Shown here: one piece after another, positions 34,747-42,516 of the stretch
Position numbering within the stretch: position 1 is the stretch's first letter
Layout of the letters: the number at the start of each line of letters is the position of its first letter
Source of the DNA: Clostridium ganghwense
GTDB taxonomy: Bacteria > Bacillota > Clostridia > Clostridiales > Clostridiaceae
Direction: 5' to 3'
NCBI RefSeq assembly: GCF_026735165.1
Contig: NZ_JAPQES010000001.1
Location: forward strand, 1,178,001 to 1,242,000
Length of the DNA stretch: 64,000 bases
Made by a program: the position numbers and the translations under genes
The notes under the pieces: generated by a model
The model's database searches: none
What the model saw: only the letters and a program-made list of their open reading frames with translations
Told to the model about the DNA's origin: nothing

Positions 34747-35688
34747 ATGAATATTAAGATTGCATCAGAAAAAACAGGTTTAACCAAAAAGGCAATTAAG
34801 TATTATGAAAATGAAGGATTGATTTACCCTTCAAAAAACCTTGAAAACAACTACAGAAAATACACTGAGGATGATATTGTAAAGCTTAATTTAATTGGGG
34901 CTTTAAGAGCTATAGACATTCCTGTTAGTGATATAAAAAATGTTGTTGAAGGAAAAAAGAATATTTCAGAGGTTATGAAAGAAGCTTTAGATAGAATAAA
35001 TAAAAATATAGACAATTTAGAAAAAAGTAAACTTATTATTAACACCCTTATGGAAAAAGATTCAAAGGACTATAAATCTGTAGGTAAACAGGTAAAAAGA
35101 TTAAAAGAAACTTTAGAACTTTCAATAGATGAAAAAAAGGAGTATATATCAAATACTTTACTTAGAATATTTCCAGGTGATTTTGGAAAACTATTTGTTA
35201 CAAATTATGAGCCGTTCTTAAAGGTTACAGTAGATAGTGATGAAAAAAAAGAAGCCTGGTTAAAGCTTGTGGAATTTTTAGATGATTTAAGTGAACTAGA
35301 TGAAAATCATCCTTTTATTAAACAATTGAATAATAATAATAATAATAATATGGATAGCTATAGAAAAAGACAATTAGATAAAACAAAGATTTTATTAAGT
35401 GGTAATATTGATACCAAAGAAGAATTCAAAAAACAAATTCTTTCATTTATAAGTAACCTCCAAGAAAATGAATTACTGCGAAAAACCTTCAAAGAAAATA
35501 TGGATAAAAGCCAAGACATGTGTAATACTATTGGAATTAACAATGGTTCTTTTGATAACTATTTATCTATATTAAATGAAGACTACAAAAAATATAGAGA
35601 AATAGTCGAAGAAATAAACAAGGACGTTGATAAAGAAGTTAAAAATAAAACTGGTTTAACATTTAAAGAATTTATGCAAAATCTTTGA
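34747..35688 (+). CDS. MerR-family transcriptional regulator with long C-terminal domain
   Basis: 313 aa. Winged helix in residues 1-70 (IKIASEKTGLTKKAIKYYENEGLI, NNYRKYTEDDIVKLNLIGAL), dimerisation coiled coil at 80-120, then about 190 residues of helical, charged sequence that may sense a ligand; TipAS-like size but no clear match. Contains a run of Asn encoded by AAT repeats at about residue 195. Probably autoregulated through its 19-bp-spacer promoter and controlling the exporter and thiol/Fe-S operons. GGAGGTG before the ATG. Confidence 0.88.
   Translation: MNIKIASEKTGLTKKAIKYYENEGLIYPSKNLENNYRKYTEDDIVKLNLIGALRAIDIPVSDIKNVVEGKKNISEVMKEALDRINKNIDNLEKSKLIINTLMEKDSKDYKSVGKQVKRLKETLELSIDEKKEYISNTLLRIFPGDFGKLFVTNYEPFLKVTVDSDEKKEAWLKLVEFLDDLSELDENHPFIKQLNNNNNNNMDSYRKRQLDKTKILLSGNIDTKEEFKKQILSFISNLQENELLRKTFKENMDKSQDMCNTIGINNGSFDNYLSILNEDYKKYREIVEEINKDVDKEVKNKTGLTFKEFMQNL
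35329..35349 (+). repeat. AAT trinucleotide repeat inside the MerR gene
   Basis: About seven consecutive AAT triplets in frame, coding poly-Asn in the linker of the regulator; slippage here would change the Asn count without a frameshift. Confidence 0.85.
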
Positions 35689-35716
35689 GGAAAGTGCAAA
35701 GCACTTTCCTCATTAT
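35687..35716. terminator. bidirectional terminator between MerR gene and ter operon
   Basis: 11-bp perfect stem GAGGAAAGTGC / GCACTTTCCTC with a 3-nt loop; overlaps the MerR stop codon and is 2 nt from the last terD-like stop. Confidence 0.8.
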
Positions 35717-36318
35717 TTGTATCTATTCACCATTTCTGCGATATTTTTAGAACTATCGCCTTGTCCTACTGCTGCAAACTTCCATTCGCTACCATGTCTA
35801 TATATTTCACCCACCAAAAGAGCTGTTTTATTTGCATAATCATCAGTTAGATTATATCTAAGCATTTCTTGATTATTAGAAAGATTTACAATTCTTATAA
35901 AAGCATTCTTTATCATTCCAAAATGCTGATTACGTTTTATACAGTCATATATATTTACAACAAACACTAATTTAGCTATATCTTGTGGAACTTTTGCAAG
36001 TTCAACTCTAATTTGTTCATCATCTCCGTCACCATCACCAGTAAGGTTGTCTCCCATATGACAAACACTTTGACTCTTATGAGTTAAGTTTCCGAAATAA
36101 ACTATCTCATCTTTAGATCTTATTTTATCATTTGCATCTAGCATAAATACTGAAGCATCACAATCTATTTCTGGAGAACTTCCACCAAATAAACTTCCAA
36201 GTAACCCCTTACCTTTATGTTCTGCTGGATCCCATCCAAGACCAACCATTATTTTAGATAACCCATTATTATCCTTTGTTAAGCTTATTCTTTGACCTTT
36301 TTGTAAATTAATAGCCAT
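35713..36318 (-). CDS. TerD-family protein, divergent copy
   Basis: 201 aa from the ATG at 36318 (GGAGGAA 8 nt upstream). TerD fold with the two Ca2+-binding loops still visible: CDASVFMLDANDK and [16 protein letters not shown], plus FAAVGQGDSS at the end. Compared with the other two copies it has an inserted Gly/Ser segment (LLGSLFGGSSPEID) and a Cys in the first acidic loop. Cytoplasmic Ca2+-binding protein of the tellurite/phage/colicin-stress Ter system. Last gene of the ter operon, after the repeat-filled gap 36319-36443. Confidence 0.9.
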   Translation of the reverse strand: MAINLQKGQRISLTKDNNGLSKIMVGLGWDPAEHKGKGLLGSLFGGSSPEIDCDASVFMLDANDKIRSKDEIVYFGNLTHKSQSVCHMGDNLTGDGDGDDEQIRVELAKVPQDIAKLVFVVNIYDCIKRNQHFGMIKNAFIRIVNLSNNQEMLRYNLTDDYANKTALLVGEIYRHGSEWKFAAVGQGDSSKNIAEMVNRYK

Positions 36319-36342
36319 TATTTTTCCTCCCATCGCTTTCAG

Positions 36343-36377
36343 GTACTAGGTCGTAGGTACTAAGTACTAGGTTCTAG
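36343..36377 (-). repeat. 7-bp tandem repeat array, five units (left array)
   Basis: On the plus strand the units are GTACTAG, GTCGTAG, GTACTAA, GTACTAG and GTTCTAG with no gaps. On the minus strand this is a CTAGTAC-type heptad. It is the inverted partner of the array at 36415. Confidence 0.85.
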
Positions 36378-36384
36378 ATTAAAT

Positions 36385-36440
36385 CCCTAGCACATGATAC
36401 TTATTAACTGGTCGCCTAGTACCTTGTATCTTGCGCCTTA
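36385..36440 (+). repeat. degenerate 7-bp repeat array (right array)
   Basis: Plus strand CTAGTAC-type units, best at CTAGTAC (36417), CTTGTAT, CTTGCGC and CTTATTC, with weaker units from 36385 (CTAGCAC, ATGATAC). Opposite in orientation to the left array, so the pair can fold into a long hairpin in the mRNA between two terD genes. Confidence 0.65.
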
Positions 36441-36443
36441 TTC

Positions 36444-37022
36444 TTAAACTTCTAATCCGTAGTTTTGACAAAGGGCAGCAAGTCCACCTTGGAATCCACT
36501 TCCTACTGCACTAAATTTCCATTCTCCATTATGACGATATATTTCACAGAATACTAATGCTGTTTCAATAGAAAAATCTTCTGATAAGTCATATCTTAAA
36601 ACTTCTGCACCTGTTTCTTTATCAACTAATCTTACAAAAGCATTAGAAACTTGTCCAAAATTTTGGCTTCTTTGTACTGCTTCGTGAATAGTTACTGTTA
36701 TTGCTATTTTTCCAATATTATCAGGAATTTTAGAAAAGTCAATGATAATTTCCTCATCATCTCCATCCCCATCTCCTGTTCTATTATCTCCAGTATGTGT
36801 TACTGATCCACTAGGATGATTTAAATTATTATAAAATACAAAATCCAAATCATCATTTACTCTTCCATTTTCTCCAACTAGAAAAGCAGAAGCATCTAAG
36901 TCAAAATCATATCCGCCTGAATACTTATTGGTATCCCATCCTAATCCAATAATTGCTTCCTTTAATCCTGGAACTTCTTTTGTTAAATTGATTTTTTGTC
37001 CTTTTGATAAATTAATAGCCAC
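36444..37022 (-). CDS. terD: TerD-family tellurium-resistance protein
   Basis: 192 aa from a GTG start (GGGGGAG 6 nt upstream). Typical Ter[37 protein letters not shown] with the acidic Ca2+ loop, [15 protein letters not shown] as second loop, and a conserved C-terminal [20 protein letters not shown]. Close relative of the next copy (shared [12 protein letters not shown] ending), 25 nt apart: a tandem duplication. Acts in the cytoplasm in envelope or oxyanion stress. Confidence 0.93.
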   Translation of the reverse strand: MAINLSKGQKINLTKEVPGLKEAIIGLGWDTNKYSGGYDFDLDASAFLVGENGRVNDDLDFVFYNNLNHPSGSVTHTGDNRTGDGDGDDEEIIIDFSKIPDNIGKIAITVTIHEAVQRSQNFGQVSNAFVRLVDKETGAEVLRYDLSEDFSIETALVFCEIYRHNGEWKFSAVGSGFQGGLAALCQNYGLEV

Positions 37023-37047
37023 GTTAACTCCCCCCTAATTTTCTTAT

Positions 37048-37629
37048 CTATCCAATATTTATTCCAAAGTTTCCACAAAGTGCAGCAAGTCCGCCTTGGA
37101 ATCCGCTTCCTACTGCAGTAAATTTCCATTCTCCATTGTGACGATATAGTTCACCAACTACTATTGCTGTTTCTATACTATAATCTTCACTTAAATCATA
37201 TCTTATTAATTCTTCGTTAGTTTCTTCATTAAAAATTCTAATAAAAGCATTTGAAACTTGACCAAAATTTTGTCCTCTTGTTTGTGCTTCATGAATGGTT
37301 ACTGTAAAAGCAATTTTTTGTATTTGCTCTGGAACTTTATTTAGTTCTATTTTTATTTGCTCATCGTCCCCTTCTCCTTCTCCTGTACGATTATCTCCAA
37401 GATGTGTTACTGAACCTGAAGGATCTTTTAGATTATTATAAAAAACGAAATCGCTATCAGATATTACTTTTCCATCTCCACCAACTAAAAAAGCAGCTGT
37501 ATCTAAGTCAAAATCATTACCACCATCATATTTATTTGTATCCCATCCTAATCCAACTATTGCTTTTGTCAAACCTGGATTTGTCTTTGTTAAATCCACT
37601 TTTTGTCCTTTTGTTAAACTAACTGCCAT
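37048..37629 (-). CDS. terD: TerD-family tellurium-resistance protein
   Basis: 193 aa. [28 protein letters not shown] and [15 protein letters not shown] give the two Ca2+-binding acidic loops; ends [17 protein letters not shown]. First of the three terD genes, 188 nt after the HAD gene; that gap holds a large hairpin and could carry an internal promoter, so the terD genes may be expressed separately from the biosynthetic part. GGAAGG precedes the ATG. Confidence 0.94.
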   Translation of the reverse strand: MAVSLTKGQKVDLTKTNPGLTKAIVGLGWDTNKYDGGNDFDLDTAAFLVGGDGKVISDSDFVFYNNLKDPSGSVTHLGDNRTGEGEGDDEQIKIELNKVPEQIQKIAFTVTIHEAQTRGQNFGQVSNAFIRIFNEETNEELIRYDLSEDYSIETAIVVGELYRHNGEWKFTAVGSGFQGGLAALCGNFGINIG

Positions 37630-37670
37630 ATTAATTACCTTCCTTCTTATTAATTTGGTGAATATATACT

Positions 37671-37708
37671 TAAACTTTCCTTTAGAATTTTTTCTAAAAG
37701 AAAGTTTA
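37671..37708 (-). promoter_or_regulatory. long hairpin in the leader of the terD genes
   Basis: 17-bp stem with one mismatch (arms 37671-37687 and 37692-37708, starting TAAACTTTC) and a T4 loop, about 40 nt before the first terD start codon. No T-run follows, so it is more likely a translational or processing element than a terminator. Confidence 0.5.
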
Positions 37709-37817
37709 TATTTAAAATTTTATATTTAATTTTCAACTAACAATATATTACATTATACCACTATTATAATATATTATATTAGTAAAAATCAAATATTCTG
37801 ACAAAAAACGCAAACAT

Positions 37818-38618
37818 CTAAACCAACTTTTCCACGCTTTCCAATATCTCTTCTGAAGCATTAATTCCTCTTCCTTCAGTCAAAGAAATATGGTCCTGTT
37901 TTAAGGTTTTATCTTCTAACATTTTTTTTAATTCTCCATGAGATGCACATATTGAATAATCAGCATTAATCAATATTGGATAATCTAAAAAAGAATCTCC
38001 TGCTGATACAATTTTCATCTTTTTTTCCTTTTTCTTTACATAAAGGAGAGCATCCCACTTATTAACTGGTGATGGAACTATATATAACTTTCTTCCTTGT
38101 AAGGATACATTCCATTTATTGACCTCAGCCCAGCTCTTAAAACTATTAAATTCTTCTTTATCAATTAATTCTTTATCTTTAAAATGAACACTAAAAAACA
38201 ATCCATCTCTTAAGACCATCTTATCAATCCATGAAGTATCCTTAAAACTATTTAAAAATTTTTTTTCTACAAATTTACGATTTGTAATTCTATCTACTGC
38301 TTTTTTTATAATATTTCTCCATTCACTATCCACTTTACCATTTACTAATATATTTCCACCATTGCTTACAATAGCGTAGGTAGGTTTTATAGTATCATTC
38401 ATTATAAAAATCCTATTGTACTGTTCTATAGTTCTAGTCGTTACAGGAATAAACAAAGCCTTTTCTCTAACTTTTTTTAATTTTTCAATTACATTTTTTT
38501 TCATGAAACTAAGTTCTTTCCCTAAATATCGTTCCACTAGTACAATGTCATTATCCTCTTCTTTAATTAATTTTTTTGTATAAATTAATGTTCTATCTAA
38601 ATCAGAAGCGAAAATCAT
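37818..38618 (-). CDS. HAD-superfamily phosphatase of the ter cluster
   Basis: 266 aa. HAD motif I FASDLDRTLIY at the N-terminus, motif II in FIPVTTRTIEQY, a Cof-type cap, a Lys in motif III, and motif IV VSAGDSFLDYPIL. Phosphatase of the Cof-like group regularly encoded with the phosphoribosyltransferase and StiP genes in Ter-associated biosynthetic operons. Its start overlaps the end of the upstream gene by 4 nt. Likely dephosphorylates a small-molecule intermediate made by the neighbours (inference). Confidence 0.88.
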   Translation of the reverse strand: MIFASDLDRTLIYTKKLIKEEDNDIVLVERYLGKELSFMKKNVIEKLKKVREKALFIPVTTRTIEQYNRIFIMNDTIKPTYAIVSNGGNILVNGKVDSEWRNIIKKAVDRITNRKFVEKKFLNSFKDTSWIDKMVLRDGLFFSVHFKDKELIDKEEFNSFKSWAEVNKWNVSLQGRKLYIVPSPVNKWDALLYVKKKEKKMKIVSAGDSFLDYPILINADYSICASHGELKKMLEDKTLKQDHISLTEGRGINASEEILESVEKLV

Positions 38619-39730
38619 TTTACACTCTCCTTTGCTTTAGATTTTATAAGACCACAACAGGAATAACTCATGTCTTTATACACTTCTACTGGAACCTTTT
38701 TATCTTCTGCAAGTATTAAAATATGCTTTAAATTTGGATTATTAATATCATCAACAAGTATTTTCCAAGGTACACGTCTTAAAAGCACTCTAGTAGTCTC
38801 TCCTACCCCTGGCTTAACTAAATTAATATCCCTAATATTGTATTTTTCTTTTATTTCAGTTACTTCTTTAATTCCCTTGTTGTAAACTTTGCCTTCGATA
38901 TTTTCAATATCTTTTTCCATGATTGCTATATTAGAAAAACGTTCTGTTATAGTATCTATAAACGCTCCTGATACATCTTTATCAAGCCACTCTTTATAAT
39001 ATTTTGCACCATGAAAATCATTTTCTCCAATAATATCATCTCTTAATACCGTTCTACTAACCAGTCCCGAAACCGTTGAATTTAAGCATGCAGAAGGAAT
39101 TAAAAAATCCTCCCTAGTTCCGTACAATTCTACACAATGAGCTGGATCTGCTAAAACCGCTAATTTTTCACTTATTCTAATTCCATATTTATCATAAAAA
39201 TCAGAAGTAGCCTTATTTAATACTTCATTTATAGCTCCCTTGCCTGTCCATCCATCAACAAACTGTATGTCTTGTGGATTGTGTCTATTTAATATATACT
39301 TTAGAGCATTTTCGTCGATCCCTTTTCCTCTTATTATAGATATACTATAATGCGAAAATTTCTTTTTATACTTCCATTCTAGATATCTCTTTATCAAAAT
39401 CCCTATAGGGGTTCCTGCTCTTGCCAAAGATACAATAACTGCATTTTCACCTTTTTGTCTATATATAAGTTCCCCTACAATAGCTGCTGCCTTTGCTACC
39501 TTCTCCTTTGTAGAAGCTAAAGTTTTATAAAATATCTCCATATACTCTTCTGTTGGAAAATACTCTATTGGCAGCATTTCTGAATAATGTCCGCCATTTT
39601 GCATTATAAATTCTCTCTCTTCGTTGCTTTGCTCCTTTATTAAGTCAGAAATGTTCTTTAAAAGAAATATAACATCATCACTAGAGTAACTTCCCATAGA
39701 AGACGGTTCTTTTATATGTCTAAACCTCAT
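38615..39730 (-). CDS. StiP-family protein (phosphoribosyltransferase-like with C-terminal PELOTA-like domain)
   Basis: 371 aa. Family features: GSYSSDDVIFLLK near the N-terminus, VIVSLARAGTPIGILIKRYL, and FVDGWTGKGAINEVL, a degenerate PRPP-loop-like motif, at about 190. The C-terminal VPWKILVDDINNPNLKHILILAEDKKVP resembles the PELOTA/L7Ae-type RNA-binding domain described in ter operons. It is often annotated cysteine protease StiP by homology; the conserved context points rather to nucleotide or RNA-linked chemistry. Follows the phosphoribosyltransferase gene by 17 nt. Confidence 0.82.
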   Translation of the reverse strand: MRFRHIKEPSSMGSYSSDDVIFLLKNISDLIKEQSNEEREFIMQNGGHYSEMLPIEYFPTEEYMEIFYKTLASTKEKVAKAAAIVGELIYRQKGENAVIVSLARAGTPIGILIKRYLEWKYKKKFSHYSISIIRGKGIDENALKYILNRHNPQDIQFVDGWTGKGAINEVLNKATSDFYDKYGIRISEKLAVLADPAHCVELYGTREDFLIPSACLNSTVSGLVSRTVLRDDIIGENDFHGAKYYKEWLDKDVSGAFIDTITERFSNIAIMEKDIENIEGKVYNKGIKEVTEIKEKYNIRDINLVKPGVGETTRVLLRRVPWKILVDDINNPNLKHILILAEDKKVPVEVYKDMSYSCCGLIKSKAKESVK

Positions 39731-39747
39731 TCACTAATTCTCCTTCT

Positions 39748-41169
39748 TTAGTTTTTAGTAAAATAAACAAAATTTATCTTGTGAATTCCTACGCTATAAA
39801 ATAAATTTATCATGTCTTTTTTGCTTTCCATATCGATTTCTCTTTCCGTTACAAATACAACCTCTTTATACATATCTTTTCCGATGTTATAAACATAGTT
39901 TATAACATCTTTATCAAAAGGATTTTTAAATTTAGCCGCATATTTTATTCCATAATCCTCATCTTTTCCAACATAAATTGGACTTCTTGTTGTAGATTGA
40001 TATACTGCCCCTTCAACCATAGAAGCCATTACCATAGGAATATACATAAATTCCTCTGTACCTAAAACAAGTAATTCTTTTTCAAAAGGCTTCATTGTAT
40101 TTGTTATATCAAATAAATTTTCTTCTGTTCTCCTTAGCTCCTTATACGAAAGCCCAAATCTTCCACTAAAATCTAAATAGTTATAAACTTTGTTCTCTCC
40201 ATTGGTCAAACTTCTAGTAAATTCTCTACAATTATTTACTTTAAAAAGATAATTTTTTACAGATACATCTGCTTCATTTCCTTCACAAATGTTTTTTTCT
40301 GATTGTGATACCAATAGGCCATTCTCATAATATTCTTCATAAATATATTTTATTTTTGTATTACTATTATTCTCATACTGTATATGCATCTCTTCTATAG
40401 AAGGACTATTACAAATAGCTTGTCCATCTAATAGTGATACAACCTTTATCTTTATTCCTAGTTTTTCTTCTAACTCTTTATATTTTTTAATGCATTCTTC
40501 ACTTCTCCAATCCAAAATTGAAGCTACTATATACTCTTTGTTAGGATATTTTTTATCAATAGATTTTATAAGGTTTAAAGCTGTTTTACCTGTAGTTATC
40601 TCATCATCCACTAAAACTATTCTCTCAAATCTAGATAAAAATTCACCTTCCATAGGATAGCAAAAATGACTAGTTGCATGAGAATGTTCTTCTTCAAAGT
40701 CAAAAGCAGAAATACATTGTTCTAAATCATCTCTAGTAGTATGAATATATTCAATATTCTCTCCTTTAAACTGAGCAAACACGCTATTTCCAAGAGCTGT
40801 AGCAGTTTCTGCAAATCCTACAAAAAGAGTAGGTTTCTTTAAATCGATTAATTTTTCATCTGCATAACTCAAAGCTTTATTTATTAATGAATCATTCCCT
40901 AAAGCCTTTGCAACAATATTATAATCTTCACCAATAAATTCGCCTGTTTTTTCTGCTATAATCAATCCTATAAGTCTTCCTGTTAAAATAGATTTTTTAG
41001 GATTTACAGGTATATGTTTTCCTAAAAGCTTGCTTACAAATAAAAAGGCTCTTTTAGGGTTTTTTCTAGCAGCCATTAAAAATAAGTCTTCTAATTCAAA
41101 ATCAAATATATTTTCAGAAATTTGTACATCTACAGCAACTTTATCTAAAACCTTTAGTGTCTTCTTCAT
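39748..41169 (-). CDS. ter-cluster phosphoribosyltransferase with TRSP domain
   Basis: 473 aa. N-terminal half is a type I PRTase: IVLVDDEITTGKTALNL is the PRPP-binding motif at about residue 183. C-terminal part carries YQSTTRSPIYVG, the TRSP signature that names the domain found only after such PRTases. Together they would transfer a phosphoribosyl group to an unknown acceptor. AAGGAGG precedes the ATG. Second gene of the operon, 11 nt after the HpcH-like gene. Confidence 0.87.
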   Translation of the reverse strand: MKKTLKVLDKVAVDVQISENIFDFELEDLFLMAARKNPKRAFLFVSKLLGKHIPVNPKKSILTGRLIGLIIAEKTGEFIGEDYNIVAKALGNDSLINKALSYADEKLIDLKKPTLFVGFAETATALGNSVFAQFKGENIEYIHTTRDDLEQCISAFDFEEEHSHATSHFCYPMEGEFLSRFERIVLVDDEITTGKTALNLIKSIDKKYPNKEYIVASILDWRSEECIKKYKELEEKLGIKIKVVSLLDGQAICNSPSIEEMHIQYENNSNTKIKYIYEEYYENGLLVSQSEKNICEGNEADVSVKNYLFKVNNCREFTRSLTNGENKVYNYLDFSGRFGLSYKELRRTEENLFDITNTMKPFEKELLVLGTEEFMYIPMVMASMVEGAVYQSTTRSPIYVGKDEDYGIKYAAKFKNPFDKDVINYVYNIGKDMYKEVVFVTEREIDMESKKDMINLFYSVGIHKINFVYFTKN

Positions 41170-41180
41170 TCTGTCCTCCT

Positions 41181-42350
41181 TTAGAATAGATCAACATAGT
41201 TTTTATTTTCGTTAAATACGCCATATACATAAGCTCTTTTTAAAATTTTATTTGCCCAATTAGTATGAGGATTGATTTCATTCATTTTATTGCTGTAACT
41301 GCTTTTATATGCACCTTTTCCCAGTGCTTCTATAATAGCAAGAGCATCTTCATACTCTTCTTTTGTAACAACATATAAAGCATTTACAATTGAAATATGA
41401 CTTGGATGAATTATAGTTTTTCCAATGAGGCTATTTGCTTTATCTAAAACCACTTCTTTTATAAGACCATCTATACATTTTTCTAAATAATGTTGCCTTT
41501 TTTCAATGCCACTTTTACCTAAGTGATCTCTAAAAGGACTTTGTCTTAGCTGTGGTTTTAATATTCTATTATCTGGATTAGGATTGAAGTACTCCCAAAC
41601 AGGTCCCGATATAACGTACTCATCTTCAGCTCTTGAAAATATATTCACTATATCTGAAATACAATCACTTATTACCCTAATATCATATATGCTATTATCT
41701 ATATGTCTTCTTATAGAATAAAGCCCTAAAAGATCAGTTCCTCCAAGTCGAATGTTCAATACATATTCCTTATATCTATCTATTATTTTCTTTATTTCTA
41801 ATAATTCTTCAAGCCTAGTTTCTTTATAAATTACAGCCTTCGATTCTAAAATAGGCATACCATACAAAATATGGGGCATTTCTTCATTAAATTCTTTTAA
41901 AATTTTTAAATATTCTTCTCCGTTACTACAATCAAATTTAGGGAAACAAAAACCTGTTAAAGGTTGAAATAGCTCTTTATATTCTAGTAATCTTTTAAAC
42001 TGTTCTATATTTCTTACTCTAATAAAAATTAAAGGTAAATTTTCTTCTCTACATTTTTCTTCCTTTATAGCCGCATTTATTTGTCTACAAACTCTTATTA
42101 TGTTTTGCTCTGCTTCTTCTACTTGATCTTCAGCTATTGAATCCTCCATACATAAAACCATAGAAGTTAGCCTTTTATATTTATTTTCTAAAACTAATTC
42201 TAAAATATCCTCTCTTAAAGCTGGCATATAAAGTGTTGCCCCTAATGCATAAGATAAATACTTCTTATCAGTATTATTTGTAATATAGTTTGGCTCTGTG
42301 TAAAATACTTTTTTGTTTTCAATATAAGTTAAGTCGTCAAAAAATCTCAT
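41181..42350 (-). CDS. HpcH/HpaI aldolase / citrate lyase-like protein of the ter cluster
   Basis: 389 aa. TIM-barrel of the citrate lyase beta/HpcH superfamily: VLCMEDSIAEDQVEEAEQN with acidic metal ligands at about 70, IFIRVRNIEQFKRLL, FCFPKFD, and KTIIHPSHISIVNALY near the C-terminus. Probably makes or cleaves a C-C bond on a CoA or sugar-acid substrate supplying the phosphoribosyltransferase pathway. First gene of the seven-gene ter operon; AGGAGGGGGG before the ATG. Confidence 0.87.
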   Translation of the reverse strand: MRFFDDLTYIENKKVFYTEPNYITNNTDKKYLSYALGATLYMPALREDILELVLENKYKRLTSMVLCMEDSIAEDQVEEAEQNIIRVCRQINAAIKEEKCREENLPLIFIRVRNIEQFKRLLEYKELFQPLTGFCFPKFDCSNGEEYLKILKEFNEEMPHILYGMPILESKAVIYKETRLEELLEIKKIIDRYKEYVLNIRLGGTDLLGLYSIRRHIDNSIYDIRVISDCISDIVNIFSRAEDEYVISGPVWEYFNPNPDNRILKPQLRQSPFRDHLGKSGIEKRQHYLEKCIDGLIKEVVLDKANSLIGKTIIHPSHISIVNALYVVTKEEYEDALAIIEALGKGAYKSSYSNKMNEINPHTNWANKILKRAYVYGVFNENKNYVDLF

Positions 42351-42480
42351 AATCCCCCCTCCTTTCCTATATATCTAATTCTCTACTATCAGCTATTAGT
42401 AGTCAATCGTTTTAACAATTTATTAATCTTTTAATACGCTAGAAATATAATCCATAATAGAAACTAGCTATAAACATTAA

Positions 42481-42510
42481 TTAACCCCTACATAAAAATG
42501 CAGGGGTTAA
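42481..42510 (-). terminator. hairpin after the chemoreceptor gene
   Basis: 12-bp stem with one mismatch (TTAACCCCTACA / TGCAGGGGTTAA) and a 6-nt loop, 7 nt beyond the stop; the T-run is weak. Confidence 0.6.
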
Positions 42511-42516
42511 TCGTTA

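Noticed and set aside
38615-39730. StiP-family gene as a true cysteine protease
   Set aside because: No convincing Cys-His pair was identified; the sequence and operon fit phosphoribosyltransferase/PELOTA chemistry better.
42383-42403. A further 7-bp repeat (CTACTAT, CAGCTAT, TAGTAGT) upstream of the HpcH-like gene
   Set aside because: Only three weakly matching units and they can equally be read as one imperfect palindrome; not enough to call an array.
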